Shown here: positions 25,476 to 34,647 of the stretch, one piece after another
Numbering within the stretch: the stretch's first letter is position 1
Layout of the letters: every line of letters starts with the position of its first letter
Source: JBJXHC01 sp964538485
GTDB taxonomy: Bacteria > Bacteroidota > Ignavibacteria > UBA10030 > UBA6906
Assembly (NCBI GenBank): GCA_964538485.1
Contig: CAZIHJ010000009.1
Coordinates: 1 to 51,947, forward strand
DNA: 51,947 bases
Direction: 5' to 3'
Program-made: the position numbers and the translations under genes
Notes under the pieces: generated by a model
The model's input: only the letters and a program-made list of their open reading frames with translations
What the model was told of the DNA's origin: nothing
The model's database searches: none

Positions 25476-26327
25476 ATGAAACTCAAGATTGCCCTTGCTC
25501 AAATTGACTCCGTTCTTGGAGATGTTCACAAGAACGTAAAGAAACATCTCCTCGCTGCCGAACGGGCGAAAAAGCTTGGAGCAGATCTGGTTGTTTTTCC
25601 TGAACTGAGCCTCACCGGATATTCAATCAAGGACATGAATTGGGACCTCTCGATTCGCATTGATCGTCCTGGGAGAGAATATGAACCCCTGGTGAGGATG
25701 AGTAAATCAATTTCCATACTTGCCGGAGGAATCGAAGAGGACCCGGAGTTCCGTCTGTACAATTCAGCACTGTTGTTCGAAGACGGCAAAGTTGAAGTTG
25801 CCCATCGCAAAGTATACTTGCCAACGTATGGCATGTTTGAGGAGGGGCGCTATTTCAGTCCGGGAGAAAGGGTGCAGGTCGTCGAGTCAAAACATGGTCG
25901 TCTTGGTGTGCTCATTTGCGAAGACCTTTGGCACCTTCCCTTGCCATATATCCTTGCCCAACAGGGGGCACAGGCCATTATCGGACTGGTAGCAAGTCCC
26001 ACGCGCGTCGTTGGGAATGAGATCGATTTGCCGATTGCTACGTCGAACCGGGAAAATCACAAATCATACGCCCGCCTGCTCACAACATACATCGCCTTCT
26101 GCAATCGTGTTGGCTATGAGGATGGAGTGAATTTTTGGGGTGGATCGGGGGTCATCGGTCCCGATGGGGAGGTACTATCGTCAGCAAAGCAATTCGATGA
26201 GGACCTTGTTATTGCAGAGATCGACGAAAACGAAGTCCGTCGGGCCAGACGCTTTTCACGTCATTTCCTCGATGACGATATCGGACTTGTTGTCGATGAA
26301 CTCAATCGCCTGCGAACCACCCGTTAA
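25476..26327 (+). CDS. Carbon-nitrogen hydrolase (nitrilase superfamily), NadE glutaminase-like
   Basis: A 283-residue amidohydrolase with the complete Glu-Lys-Cys triad: Glu43 (VFPELSLTGY), Lys112 (HRKVYLPTYGMF) and Cys148 (LICEDLW). The LTGYSIKDM and LPTYGMFEEGRYF segments resemble the glutaminase domain of glutamine-dependent NAD synthetase. The protein stops where the synthetase domain would begin. It could be a stand-alone glutaminase or amidase supplying ammonia, or act on another amide. No nadE is adjacent. It sits 131 bases upstream of glutamate dehydrogenase, consistent with a nitrogen-metabolism setting. Confidence 0.85.
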   Translation: MKLKIALAQIDSVLGDVHKNVKKHLLAAERAKKLGADLVVFPELSLTGYSIKDMNWDLSIRIDRPGREYEPLVRMSKSISILAGGIEEDPEFRLYNSALLFEDGKVEVAHRKVYLPTYGMFEEGRYFSPGERVQVVESKHGRLGVLICEDLWHLPLPYILAQQGAQAIIGLVASPTRVVGNEIDLPIATSNRENHKSYARLLTTYIAFCNRVGYEDGVNFWGGSGVIGPDGEVLSSAKQFDEDLVIAEIDENEVRRARRFSRHFLDDDIGLVVDELNRLRTTR

Positions 26328-26363
26328 TAACCTGCAGCATGTCTTCAAGGGTTTCTTCCAACT

Positions 26364-26387
26364 GCTTGTTTGTCAAGCCGTTTTTTT
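26364..26387 (+). terminator. Weak terminator candidate
   Basis: A short 5-bp stem GCTTG/CAAGC with a 5-base loop, then CG and seven T. The stem is weak, so support rests mainly on the T-run and its intergenic place. Confidence 0.35.
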
Positions 26388-26458
26388 GTAGTTTTGCTTG
26401 ACTTTTGGCCACTGGAACTGGAACAATATCCCCCGCGAAAGGAGATTGCCGTAACCGC

Positions 26459-27751
26459 ATGGATCATAATCACCCCAACACCTACAAGGAGCCGGCCCCA
26501 CTCGTCGACAAAGAGAATCCACTGGAATCGATGATGAAGCGGTTTGATGTTGCCGCTGATATCCTTGAGCTTGAGAGTGGGGTATATGAATACTTGAAAA
26601 CACCGGTCAGGCAGTACATCGTTTCAATTCCGATCCAGATGGACGATGGAAAAATAGAGGTGTTTGAAGGGTACCGGGTAATTCATAACGATGTAATGGG
26701 ACCATCGAAGGGAGGTATCCGTTATTCGCCCGATGTTTCCTTGGACGAGGTACGAGCTCTTGCCGCATGGATGACATGGAAATGCGCTGTCGTCAACATT
26801 CCTTTTGGCGGTGCGAAAGGCGGTGTAAGGTGTGACCCGAGTAAACTGACCCGGGTGGAAATCGAGAAAATTACTAGGCGCTACACGGCGAACATGATGG
26901 ATGTCTTTGGTCCGGACAAGGATGTTCCGGCCCCTGATATGAATACGAACGAAACAACCATGGCTTGGATCATGGATACGTACAGCATGCACAACAGGCG
27001 CACCGAGACTGCCGTTGTTACGGGAAAGCCGCTGATACTCGGGGGGTCGCTTGGCCGCAGGGAGGCAACCGGCCGCGGTGTGATGGTGAATACACTGTGC
27101 GCACTTGAACGGTTGAGTATGAATGCAGCGAACTCCACTGTCGCCGTGCAAGGGTTCGGCAATGTGGGTTCGATTTCTGCATTGCTCCTGCAGGAACAAG
27201 GATGCAAAATAATTGCCATCAGTGATGTGACTGGTGGCTACTACAACAAGAATGGTATTGATATAAAGGAAGCAATAGCGTATACCGAGAAGCACAGGAC
27301 ACTCGATGGTTGGAAGGGTGGCGATAGTATTTCGCAGACAGAGCTTCTTCAACTTGACTGCGACGTCCTTGTCCCCGCGGCAAAAGAGGATCAAATCACC
27401 CCCCAGGTTGCACGCAACTTGAAGGCAAAGATTATCACGGAAGGAGCAAACGGGCCGACAACGGCAATGGCGGATCCGATCCTTCAGGAGAAGGGTATCC
27501 TTGTTATCCCGGATATTCTCGCAAATTCAGGTGGCGTGACCGTTTCGTACTTTGAATGGGTACAAGACCGCGTGGGATACTTTTGGAGCCTTTCCCGGGT
27601 GAACCGCCGTTTGGATCGCATGATGCGTACTGCATTTGATACGGTGTATGCAACAGCGGAGAAACACAAGGTAACAATGCGCATTGGAGCGTACATCCTT
27701 GCGATTGACAAGGTGGCAAAAACGCTGAAACTGCGTGGCATCTATGCTTGA
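26459..27751 (+). CDS. gdhA: Glu/Leu/Phe/Val family dehydrogenase (glutamate dehydrogenase)
   Basis: A 430-residue enzyme interconverting glutamate and 2-oxoglutarate plus ammonia. The substrate-binding GYRVIHNDVMGPSKGGIRY and the catalytic Lys in PFGGAKGGV are intact. The NAD(P)-binding motif QGFGNVGS and the ILANSGGVTVSYFEW segment are typical of the hexameric family. I start at the ATG at 26459, giving the usual family length; an upstream TTG at 26405 would add 18 unlikely residues. TTGACT (26398) and AACAAT (26422) with an 18-base spacer could be a weak promoter. Confidence 0.95.
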   Translation: MDHNHPNTYKEPAPLVDKENPLESMMKRFDVAADILELESGVYEYLKTPVRQYIVSIPIQMDDGKIEVFEGYRVIHNDVMGPSKGGIRYSPDVSLDEVRALAAWMTWKCAVVNIPFGGAKGGVRCDPSKLTRVEIEKITRRYTANMMDVFGPDKDVPAPDMNTNETTMAWIMDTYSMHNRRTETAVVTGKPLILGGSLGRREATGRGVMVNTLCALERLSMNAANSTVAVQGFGNVGSISALLLQEQGCKIIAISDVTGGYYNKNGIDIKEAIAYTEKHRTLDGWKGGDSISQTELLQLDCDVLVPAAKEDQITPQVARNLKAKIITEGANGPTTAMADPILQEKGILVIPDILANSGGVTVSYFEWVQDRVGYFWSLSRVNRRLDRMMRTAFDTVYATAEKHKVTMRIGAYILAIDKVAKTLKLRGIYA

Positions 27752-27793
27752 AGCGAGGATCCAACGCTGCCTCATCGGCTGAGATATTTTTGC

Positions 27794-28390
27794 ATGGTGT
27801 TTCTTGTTGCGGTTCTTCCACTGGGCGCGCCAGCACAAGAGTCCGGAGTGCCAACGGTTACGACAAATCTCGACGTTCTGCGACTCCTGGCTCATCGTAT
27901 CACCCAACGAGTGGCGGATTCTGTAAACGTGAGCGGCAGCATATCCTGTAAGGTACAACCCTCCGAATCCGCATGGCATATCGAATCTGGCATCGTATCC
28001 GGATTCTCAGAAAACGATTGGCGGCACACCATTGTTGATTCGGCGGATTACGTAGGAGTATTTGGCATCCGCCATGGGAGCGTAGAATATGAGAATCCGC
28101 GGCGGCTGGGGCTTATAGGAGAAAGAATAGTTGATCGGTCAATTTCATTGACCCTCACCGTGCAATTGCAAGAACGAAAGAGTGGAACAAATCTTATTCT
28201 CGCAGATTACACTGAGATGGTGCGGGACACAATTGCTTTGTCCGACATCGAACGTGTCGAGAATTCTGCAATTCCCATGACCAGGGGAGAGTTGCAATCC
28301 CCTGGACTTTTTTCAAGCTTGGTTGAACCAATCGTATTGCTCGGCGCAATTGGTGTAGCGGTATTCTTGTTGTTCCACGTACGGAGCTAA
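27794..28390 (+). CDS. Hypothetical exported, C-terminally anchored protein
   Basis: A 198-residue protein I do not recognise. It has an N-terminal hydrophobic export segment (MVFLVAVLPLGAPAQ) and a mixed alpha/beta middle part. A C-terminal transmembrane helix (IVLLGAIGVAVFLLFHV) is followed by only two residues, so the bulk is predicted periplasmic. Its stop is followed at once by the ATG of the second CapA gene, so the two are translationally coupled and probably work together at the envelope. The start has no strong ribosome-binding site. Confidence 0.6.
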   Translation: MVFLVAVLPLGAPAQESGVPTVTTNLDVLRLLAHRITQRVADSVNVSGSISCKVQPSESAWHIESGIVSGFSENDWRHTIVDSADYVGVFGIRHGSVEYENPRRLGLIGERIVDRSISLTLTVQLQERKSGTNLILADYTEMVRDTIALSDIERVENSAIPMTRGELQSPGLFSSLVEPIVLLGAIGVAVFLLFHVRS

Positions 28391-29458
28391 ATGCAAGTGC
28401 GGGGGAGAGTTGTTGTGGCAGGATTAGGGTTGGCATCATTTGCTGTTCTATTGCTCAGGACATTCGTGATTCACCATCAGGAGATCCAGTCCATCAGTGT
28501 AAGCAGTGCCATCCAGCATTCTGCCTCAATCCGGCTGCTCGCCGTTGGAGATATTAATCTTGGCCGTGACGTTGGCCAGTCGATTTTGGCTGGCGATACG
28601 CTGTTTCCATTTATGGCTGTGATGAACGTGTTCAAGGAATATGACATCGTGTTTGCCAATCTCGAATGCACGCTTTCGGATCAAAAGGGTGAAACACAAC
28701 ATCCGCGCAACAACTTGATCTTCACTGGGCCACCGGCTGGAGCATCGAGTTTGAAACGGGCCGGGGTAACGGTGGTCTCCACAGCGAACAATCACGCACT
28801 GGATTATGGTCGAAGTGCCTTGGGTGAAACGATCACACATCTGGACGTAGCGGGCGTCCCCTTTGTCGGAACGTCTTTGGATAGTAACATGCTGTACGAG
28901 CCCCTGATTATTGAGCGAGGGGGAATTGCTCTTGCCTTTTTCGCATGCACCGACGTAATGAATATTGAGAACCCGATGTGGAAACGGTATGTTGCATCCG
29001 CGGACACAGGGAAGCTCCTTCCCCGGGTACGCTCCGTTCGCGATTCTGTGGATTTTGTTATCGTGAGTTATCACGGTGGCGAAGAATACACGCCTAAGCC
29101 CACCAGGCGTACCGAGCGTTTCGCAGAATATGTCATTTCGGCCGGCGCCGACGTATTCCTCGGTCATCATCCTCACGTACCACACGGGATCAATAACGTG
29201 GGGGAGAGCATCATTGTCTATTCTCTCGGGAATTTTGTATTTCGCCAACCGTTTGAGTTCTGGACCCAGTGGAGCTTTGCATTCGCTGCAACAATTACCA
29301 AAAATGAACACGGTACCAGCATCTCTTCATTTTCATGCCTTCCGGTCGCTGCTGGTCTGCAACCGACATTTGACATGACACCGGATCAGGCAAGTGTTGT
29401 TCATGACCGAATTCAGAAGTTATCATCAGTCAACGTCGCAGGTACCGTTCAATGGTGA
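28391..29458 (+). CDS. CapA-family (metallophosphoesterase-like) protein, copy 2
   Basis: A 355-residue protein with one N-terminal membrane anchor (VVVAGLGLASFAVLLL). The CapA fold shows AVGDINLGRD, FANLECTLSD, STANNHALDYG, VSYHGGEEYT, GHHPHVPHG and YSLGNFVFRQ, all metal-site motifs retained. It shares family and motif order with the protein at 16327-17355 but is well diverged. It is coupled to a hypothetical envelope protein upstream, and its stop overlaps the bamD-like start by seven bases. A cell-envelope phosphoesterase or hydrolase role is inferred; poly-gamma-glutamate synthesis is not supported because capB/C/D are absent. Confidence 0.85.
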   Translation: MQVRGRVVVAGLGLASFAVLLLRTFVIHHQEIQSISVSSAIQHSASIRLLAVGDINLGRDVGQSILAGDTLFPFMAVMNVFKEYDIVFANLECTLSDQKGETQHPRNNLIFTGPPAGASSLKRAGVTVVSTANNHALDYGRSALGETITHLDVAGVPFVGTSLDSNMLYEPLIIERGGIALAFFACTDVMNIENPMWKRYVASADTGKLLPRVRSVRDSVDFVIVSYHGGEEYTPKPTRRTERFAEYVISAGADVFLGHHPHVPHGINNVGESIIVYSLGNFVFRQPFEFWTQWSFAFAATITKNEHGTSISSFSCLPVAAGLQPTFDMTPDQASVVHDRIQKLSSVNVAGTVQW

Positions 29459-30288
29459 AATTGCTTGTAGTGGGAATATGTTTCGGGATGCTCTTGTGCG
29501 GGTGTTCTTCATCAGAACAAACGACCACATTGTCTGCCGACGAACGATTTCAGAAAGCAAAGGCGTTGTTTGATGCTGAGGACTATCTCGAATCAATCAA
29601 TGAGTTCACGATCATTACTCTGCAATATCAGGGAAGCGCTGTTGCCGATGACGCCCAGTATTATCTTGGAGAATGTCGTTTTGCACGGGGCGAGTTCCTT
29701 CTGGCGGCATTTGAATATCAGCAATTGAAACGCAGCATGACCGCAAGTCCGCTTGTTCCGGACGCACAATTCAAGATCGGTCTTTGCTATTTTCAACTTT
29801 CTCCCAATTCCATCCTGGACCAACAATATACCGTCAAAGCCATTGATGAATTACAGTCTTTTGTTGAGTACTATCCCGCACATGCCGAGGCAGGGAGGGC
29901 GGAAACGCTTATCAAGGAATTGACCGGCCGGCTTGCAAAGAAGTCATACGAGATAGCCCAGCAGTACAGTATTCTTGAGTACTACAGGGCGGCGACGGTA
30001 TATTACGATGACGTTATTGAGAAGTATCACGATACAGAGTTCGCACCGCTTGCCTATTTTGGCAAGACCGAAGCGTTGGTGGCAAGGAAACGCTATGCGG
30101 AAGCACTCTCGGTAATCTCCTTGTTCATTGAGAGATTTCCCAATAGCGTTTTACGTGATCGTGCAGACAAGCTGAAGCTGAGTATAGAGAGTGAAATACA
30201 AGCTTCTAAACAACTCACAGGGCAGGCATCAGGAAAATATCGTGATGATCAGGCCGTGTCGATACAAACGTCTCTGCGGAAAGAATAA
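29452..30288 (+). CDS. bamD: Outer membrane assembly lipoprotein BamD
   Basis: A 278-residue lipoprotein with lipobox LLCGC (LLVVGICFGMLLCGCSSS) and TPR repeats. The BamD pattern is clear: FQKAKALFDAEDYLESINEF, DDAQYYLGECRFARGEFLLAAFEYQ and PDAQFKIGLCYFQLSP. The C-terminal YYDDVIEKYHDTEFAPLAYF fits as well. It is part of the BAM complex that inserts beta-barrels into the outer membrane, many of which are encoded in this window. It overlaps the CapA gene at its start and the thioesterase gene by one base at its end (TAATG). Confidence 0.9.
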   Translation: MVKLLVVGICFGMLLCGCSSSEQTTTLSADERFQKAKALFDAEDYLESINEFTIITLQYQGSAVADDAQYYLGECRFARGEFLLAAFEYQQLKRSMTASPLVPDAQFKIGLCYFQLSPNSILDQQYTVKAIDELQSFVEYYPAHAEAGRAETLIKELTGRLAKKSYEIAQQYSILEYYRAATVYYDDVIEKYHDTEFAPLAYFGKTEALVARKRYAEALSVISLFIERFPNSVLRDRADKLKLSIESEIQASKQLTGQASGKYRDDQAVSIQTSLRKE

Positions 30289-30758
30289 TGGAATCACGAC
30301 CCGTTCATCACTCGCAGGTGTTTACAACCGAGCTGGTGTTACCGAATGATACAAATCAACTCGGCAATCTCCTGGGCGGAAGGTTGATGCATTGGATAGA
30401 TATCGCGGCCGCCATTTCTGCGCAAAAGCACTCGGGGAGGGTGTGTGTGACAGCATCGGTTGATGAGATAAACTTCCATCACGCAATTCGTCTCGGAGAA
30501 GTGGTAACACTACAGGCATCAATCAACCGTGCATTCACTACCTCGATGGAGGTTGGCGTTCTCGTTACTGCGCTCGGCCTGCGGGGTAGTGAGCCCCGAC
30601 GGGCAAATAATGCGTACCTGACGTTCGTTGCCATCGATGAACAAGGAAAACCCGTTTCAGTACCCGCCATTACTCCGGAAACGGATGACGAGAAGCGCCG
30701 TTTTGAAGAGGCCCTCCACAGACGTGAAGTACGCTTGAAGCGGCGGCTCTCTGAATAA
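30288..30758 (+). CDS. Acyl-CoA thioesterase, hotdog fold (YciA/BACH type)
   Basis: A 156-residue hotdog thioesterase hydrolysing acyl-CoA. Family features are LPNDTNQLGNLLGGRLMHWIDIAAA, with the catalytic Asp region, and SVDEINFHHAIRLGEVV. A charged C-terminal extension follows. Length and motifs match bacterial YciA/cytosolic acyl-CoA hydrolases. It is translationally coupled to bamD (TAATG). The coupling of an acyl-CoA thioesterase with BamD has no obvious functional reason and may simply reflect operon packing. Confidence 0.92.
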   Translation: MESRPVHHSQVFTTELVLPNDTNQLGNLLGGRLMHWIDIAAAISAQKHSGRVCVTASVDEINFHHAIRLGEVVTLQASINRAFTTSMEVGVLVTALGLRGSEPRRANNAYLTFVAIDEQGKPVSVPAITPETDDEKRRFEEALHRREVRLKRRLSE

Positions 30759-30776
30759 TGCAGGATTGCTGAGGAC

Positions 30777-32987
30777 TTGATTCCATTAGAACCATTCTCC
30801 CTGTACCTCCAACGACTTCTTCGCGCTCGAGTCGCTCTGCACATCGTGTATGTTCATTTGCTGTGTTCGGGTGTGCTCTTGAGTCAGAGATCATACGTAT
30901 CATATGCCCCGTTGCTTGATATTTCACTCGACTTCACACCTGTAGGCCTCGCCGTTGGAACTTCGCGATCAACTGTCGTTCTCGTCATCAGTGACAACAA
31001 GAATGGTGTCCACTTATTCGGCTTTTCTTCCTTTCCGGAATTGTCCGCCCTCTCATCTTCAACCTCCTCCGCCCCGGTACGCAATATTGTGGCTGCAGAC
31101 ATTGATGGCAACGGGATCGATGAGTTCATCGGGCTAACAGGCGACGGCTCATCTTTGTCGGTGTTTACCACAACAAAAGACAAGTTGCTGGAGAAACAAT
31201 TTCCATTGACGGTTAAGGCGTCGGCGTTTACTATCGCCGATGTCGACAACAACAAACGTAAGGACATTCTCCTGTATGGGCGGGCAATATCCGGTATTCA
31301 TGTCCTTACCGGTCAACCAAAGACCAGCTTCGAAATCGGTCCTGTACTGCTTCCTGATGTTTCCGTTGCCGACCTGAAAACCGCAGACCTGAACGGCGAC
31401 GCCATCACAGACCTTGTTATTCTCGATTGGCTTTCCAACGAGCTTATCACCATGTATGGCATCGGCAAGGGAATTTTTGCAGAACAACTTGCCGTCAAAC
31501 TTCCTGGTGAGCCAGCGGCATGTGCCATGACTTCCGTTTCGAGCCAAAGGACGTTTGAGGTTTCAGTAGTCATTCCTGAACAGCACAGCATAGCGGTGTT
31601 CGAGGGCAATGCCACCGGTGAACTTGTTCCTCTCGCGACCCTTGAAACTGGTACTGGTGTTACTTCTGTGCGTTATGGGAATACAAATGAAGATAGAATT
31701 CCTGACATCATATTCGGAACGCGAGACCATATTGGAGTAATAACCTCTGACGGGAAAGGCAGGTTCTCAGCACCTGTCTGGATGGGACCTGCGAGTAGTC
31801 TCACCGAATGGACCTTGGCAGACGTCGATGGAAACAAGCGATTCGACATTGCGGCAATTGATGGAAGGGACAATCGTCTTCTCCTGATCGGGAATGTTGA
31901 TCGGACAGCATCAGAGCGATGGCCGAAAGAGTTTTGCACAGGGCGTTCTCCGATTGGGCTTTCCGTGCGGGATTTTAACGGCGATGGATGGTCCGACTTT
32001 GCAGTGGTCAACTCGAAGTCGTCGAGCTTGTCTGTATTCCTGAATAACCGGAGCGGTTCGTTCAACGGTCAATACAGCGTTTCACTGTCGGAGCATCCCG
32101 TATATTTGCGGGCATCTGGTTCACCAAACGACTCTTCCCGTATACTGATCACATCTCATTCCGGAACGTCCAGGCTTTCCGTCATTAGACTTCATGGCAA
32201 CGCGTCAGGGCATGAGTTGTTCACGATCCCCTCGGGGAAGGATCCATACGTGGTTCTGGCAAAGGAAGACTCCGGTTCTATTGAAATGCTCGTTCGCTAT
32301 AACGGCGCGAACAGTAGATCACCATCTCTTTCATTATTCGAGCAAATCTCTCAGAGACAGTTCGTTGAACGGAGTTTGCGCTCAAATCTTCCACACTCGA
32401 TTGTTGCCCTGACTGTTGACGACCTGACCAGAAATGGAAAATATAATCTTGCGTTTGTTACCCATAACAGTGATGAGGTGACTTCCACGATGTCCATGGC
32501 GTTTGCCGAGCAGGAGTTCGACTTTAAGACAGTCAAGACGGCGTTTTCATTTGCCGACTCGTCAGGTGATGTTCGCGGCATTGTTACAGGGTTCATTGAT
32601 GCTGACGACAGGAAAGATGTGTTGATATTCATGAGCGGAAGCAGGGAGGATATGCTGATAGCATACGGCAACGGCGATGGGACGTTCCGGGATCCTCTTG
32701 AATGGATACGTGGTGTGGCGCCTTTGCACGAGGATGGTGTGCTTCTCGGTGACGTCAACCAGGATGGGAGGAACGACATTATCTTTATTGATAGCAAGAA
32801 GGAGTTGGTGATGGCGCTATATCAACGGGCGACAGGTGGATTTCGTCCGCCTGTGAGCATTTGTCCCGCAGCCGGAGTTCGCAGTATTCGCCTTGGGCAA
32901 TTTGGTAATCCCGGCCAAACGGATCTGGTGCTTTCACACAGCGACAAAGGCAAAGTATCGATCGTTCCATCTCCATTCCGCAAGTGA
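30777..32987 (+). CDS. FG-GAP/VCBS repeat exported protein
   Basis: Up to 736 residues, with a hydrophobic N-terminal export-like segment (ALHIVYVHLLCSGVLLSQ). It then has a chain of beta-propeller FG-GAP/VCBS-type repeats with calcium-loop signatures: DIDGNGIDEFIG, DVDNNKRKDILLYG, DLNGDAITDLVILD, DFNGDGWSDFAVVN and DVNQDGRNDIIFID. It is probably a secreted or surface beta-propeller involved in binding. The start is uncertain: the TTG at 30777 has GAGGA only one base upstream, and a nearby non-ATG codon may be used. Its stop overlaps the GTG start of the metalloprotease, linking the two. Confidence 0.8.
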   Translation: MIPLEPFSLYLQRLLRARVALHIVYVHLLCSGVLLSQRSYVSYAPLLDISLDFTPVGLAVGTSRSTVVLVISDNKNGVHLFGFSSFPELSALSSSTSSAPVRNIVAADIDGNGIDEFIGLTGDGSSLSVFTTTKDKLLEKQFPLTVKASAFTIADVDNNKRKDILLYGRAISGIHVLTGQPKTSFEIGPVLLPDVSVADLKTADLNGDAITDLVILDWLSNELITMYGIGKGIFAEQLAVKLPGEPAACAMTSVSSQRTFEVSVVIPEQHSIAVFEGNATGELVPLATLETGTGVTSVRYGNTNEDRIPDIIFGTRDHIGVITSDGKGRFSAPVWMGPASSLTEWTLADVDGNKRFDIAAIDGRDNRLLLIGNVDRTASERWPKEFCTGRSPIGLSVRDFNGDGWSDFAVVNSKSSSLSVFLNNRSGSFNGQYSVSLSEHPVYLRASGSPNDSSRILITSHSGTSRLSVIRLHGNASGHELFTIPSGKDPYVVLAKEDSGSIEMLVRYNGANSRSPSLSLFEQISQRQFVERSLRSNLPHSIVALTVDDLTRNGKYNLAFVTHNSDEVTSTMSMAFAEQEFDFKTVKTAFSFADSSGDVRGIVTGFIDADDRKDVLIFMSGSREDMLIAYGNGDGTFRDPLEWIRGVAPLHEDGVLLGDVNQDGRNDIIFIDSKKELVMALYQRATGGFRPPVSICPAAGVRSIRLGQFGNPGQTDLVLSHSDKGKVSIVPSPFRK

Positions 32988-34645
32988 AAAAACTGATCGT
33001 CACATATCTGCTCATGATCTCCGGAGCGCTGTATTGTGAAACTCAGAGTCAGATAACTGGCCGTTCTCCGTCAGCGACCTATCACGAGCTCGCGCTTGAG
33101 ATCGGCCTGATAGATGAATCCACGGGAATAGTCAAATGTGGGTTTCCCGTTGCTGCATATGCCTTTGAGCACCAATCGGCGATGCAGGCTCGCTTACTCA
33201 CGGACCGACCGGCCGCACAGAAAAACGTCCTACGGGGAAATTTCCGCATTCATTATGATACCTCCGGTATCAACACTCCCGCCATGTTGGACGCATTCTA
33301 CCAACGAATTGCGGGTTCACATGAGGAGTTCGTAGACTCAGTCGCAGCCATCATGAATCATGTGTTCGCTGTGGAGACCGGAGTTGTTGGATACCCCGCT
33401 GCACCAAACGATGGCGGCCTGGGTGGCGGTCCTGAGTATGATATCTACATTCAGGAACTTGGGTTTCTCTATGGAAGCACTAACTTTGATAACACGCCAA
33501 TTGCGCCACGACGGTATACGACGTTCATGGAGATTGACAACGACTTTGTTTTCGTGATTCCGGATAGCAACAAGGGTCTTCCGGGGTTACGGGTAACTCT
33601 GGCCCATGAGTATCATCACGCCATCCAGATTGGTAATTACGGGTATTGGGGTGGTGATAATATTTTTTACTATGAAATGACCTCGGTATGGATGGAAGAT
33701 GTGGTCTTTACTGAAGTGAATGACTACTATAACTATCTCCGGTCAAGTCAGGGGCACTTTCGGCATCCTGACATCTCGTTTACATCAAACGCTTTCATCG
33801 CGTACAGCAGGGGAATCTGGTGCCAGTTTATTGAAAAACGATTCGGCCCGGTGGCAATGAAGAGATCCTGGGAGCTTATACTGAACGATCCTCCTCTGGT
33901 GTCGATTGATCAAGCGCTTCAGGAAACTCCGTACTCATCAAGTTTCAGAAATGCGTTCGCGGAGTGGACGCTCTGGAATTACTTTACAGCTTCGAGAGCA
34001 GATACAAGTCAATACTATGTTGAGGGAGCATTCTACCCATTGATTACCCAACGGGTTGCCGGTTTTTTTGGCAATTCCGGTTCTCTGGTCGACTCGACTG
34101 AATCACTCGCTGCCAGGTATCATCAAGTGCTCTACCAGGCAGACACCTTAACGCTTGCGCTTTCCAACCTGAATACTGAGGCGGCAAATGCCGGAGACCC
34201 CGGACCGTTTGGATACACATTTCTCCTGAACAAGGTTCGGGTAGACAATTCATACATCCTTACCGATGCAGGTTTTTATTTGAAGCTTGACGTGCCGGAC
34301 CCATCCAATTGGTACAATTGGGAGATATTCAATGGAGGAGTCAGGCCGGCGTCCATAAAAAATGGTGTTGCCTTTCCCAATCCATTTATCAATAACGGGT
34401 TGAATTCGGTCCGGATACCAATCGCCTCAACTGCTCCGGTAATCGGCACACTGAGTGTGTTCGCAACGAGCATGGACGAGGTACTCACAAGAACATCCTC
34501 GTCAGTTCTTTTTCTCGGAAAGAATGTGTTTGTATGGAATGGACGCAATAACAACAATCAAATTGTGCAATCGGGAATTTATTTCTTTGTGCTGGAACTT
34601 CCGGAAGAAACCATGACCGGCAAAATCGCAGTGTTGAGGGAGTAA
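32984..34645 (+). CDS. MXAN_6640-like secreted metalloprotease with type IX-like C-terminal domain
   Basis: A 553-residue exported protein with a signal peptide (LIVTYLLMISGALYC). The zinc-protease motif is HEYHHAIQ, followed by a conserved YYEMTSVWMED, in which Glu may be the third ligand or a structural residue. The last about 90 residues (VAFPNPFINNG, FVWNGRNNNNQIVQSGIYFF, GKIAVLRE) form a FlgD-like/type IX sorting domain. It is therefore predicted to cross the outer membrane by T9SS and stay on or leave the surface. The family assignment rests on motif recall. It overlaps the FG-GAP gene by four bases and precedes ccmA by two. Confidence 0.82.
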   Translation: MKKLIVTYLLMISGALYCETQSQITGRSPSATYHELALEIGLIDESTGIVKCGFPVAAYAFEHQSAMQARLLTDRPAAQKNVLRGNFRIHYDTSGINTPAMLDAFYQRIAGSHEEFVDSVAAIMNHVFAVETGVVGYPAAPNDGGLGGGPEYDIYIQELGFLYGSTNFDNTPIAPRRYTTFMEIDNDFVFVIPDSNKGLPGLRVTLAHEYHHAIQIGNYGYWGGDNIFYYEMTSVWMEDVVFTEVNDYYNYLRSSQGHFRHPDISFTSNAFIAYSRGIWCQFIEKRFGPVAMKRSWELILNDPPLVSIDQALQETPYSSSFRNAFAEWTLWNYFTASRADTSQYYVEGAFYPLITQRVAGFFGNSGSLVDSTESLAARYHQVLYQADTLTLALSNLNTEAANAGDPGPFGYTFLLNKVRVDNSYILTDAGFYLKLDVPDPSNWYNWEIFNGGVRPASIKNGVAFPNPFINNGLNSVRIPIASTAPVIGTLSVFATSMDEVLTRTSSSVLFLGKNVFVWNGRNNNNQIVQSGIYFFVLELPEETMTGKIAVLRE

Positions 34646-34647
34646 CA

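Noticed and set aside
26624..27394. 256-codon minus-strand frame over glutamate dehydrogenase
   Set aside because: Shadow of a strongly conserved gene; Cys/His-rich, compositionally odd product with no motif.
28526..29311. 261-codon minus-strand frame over the second CapA gene
   Set aside because: Antisense to intact CapA metal-site motifs and has no domain of its own.
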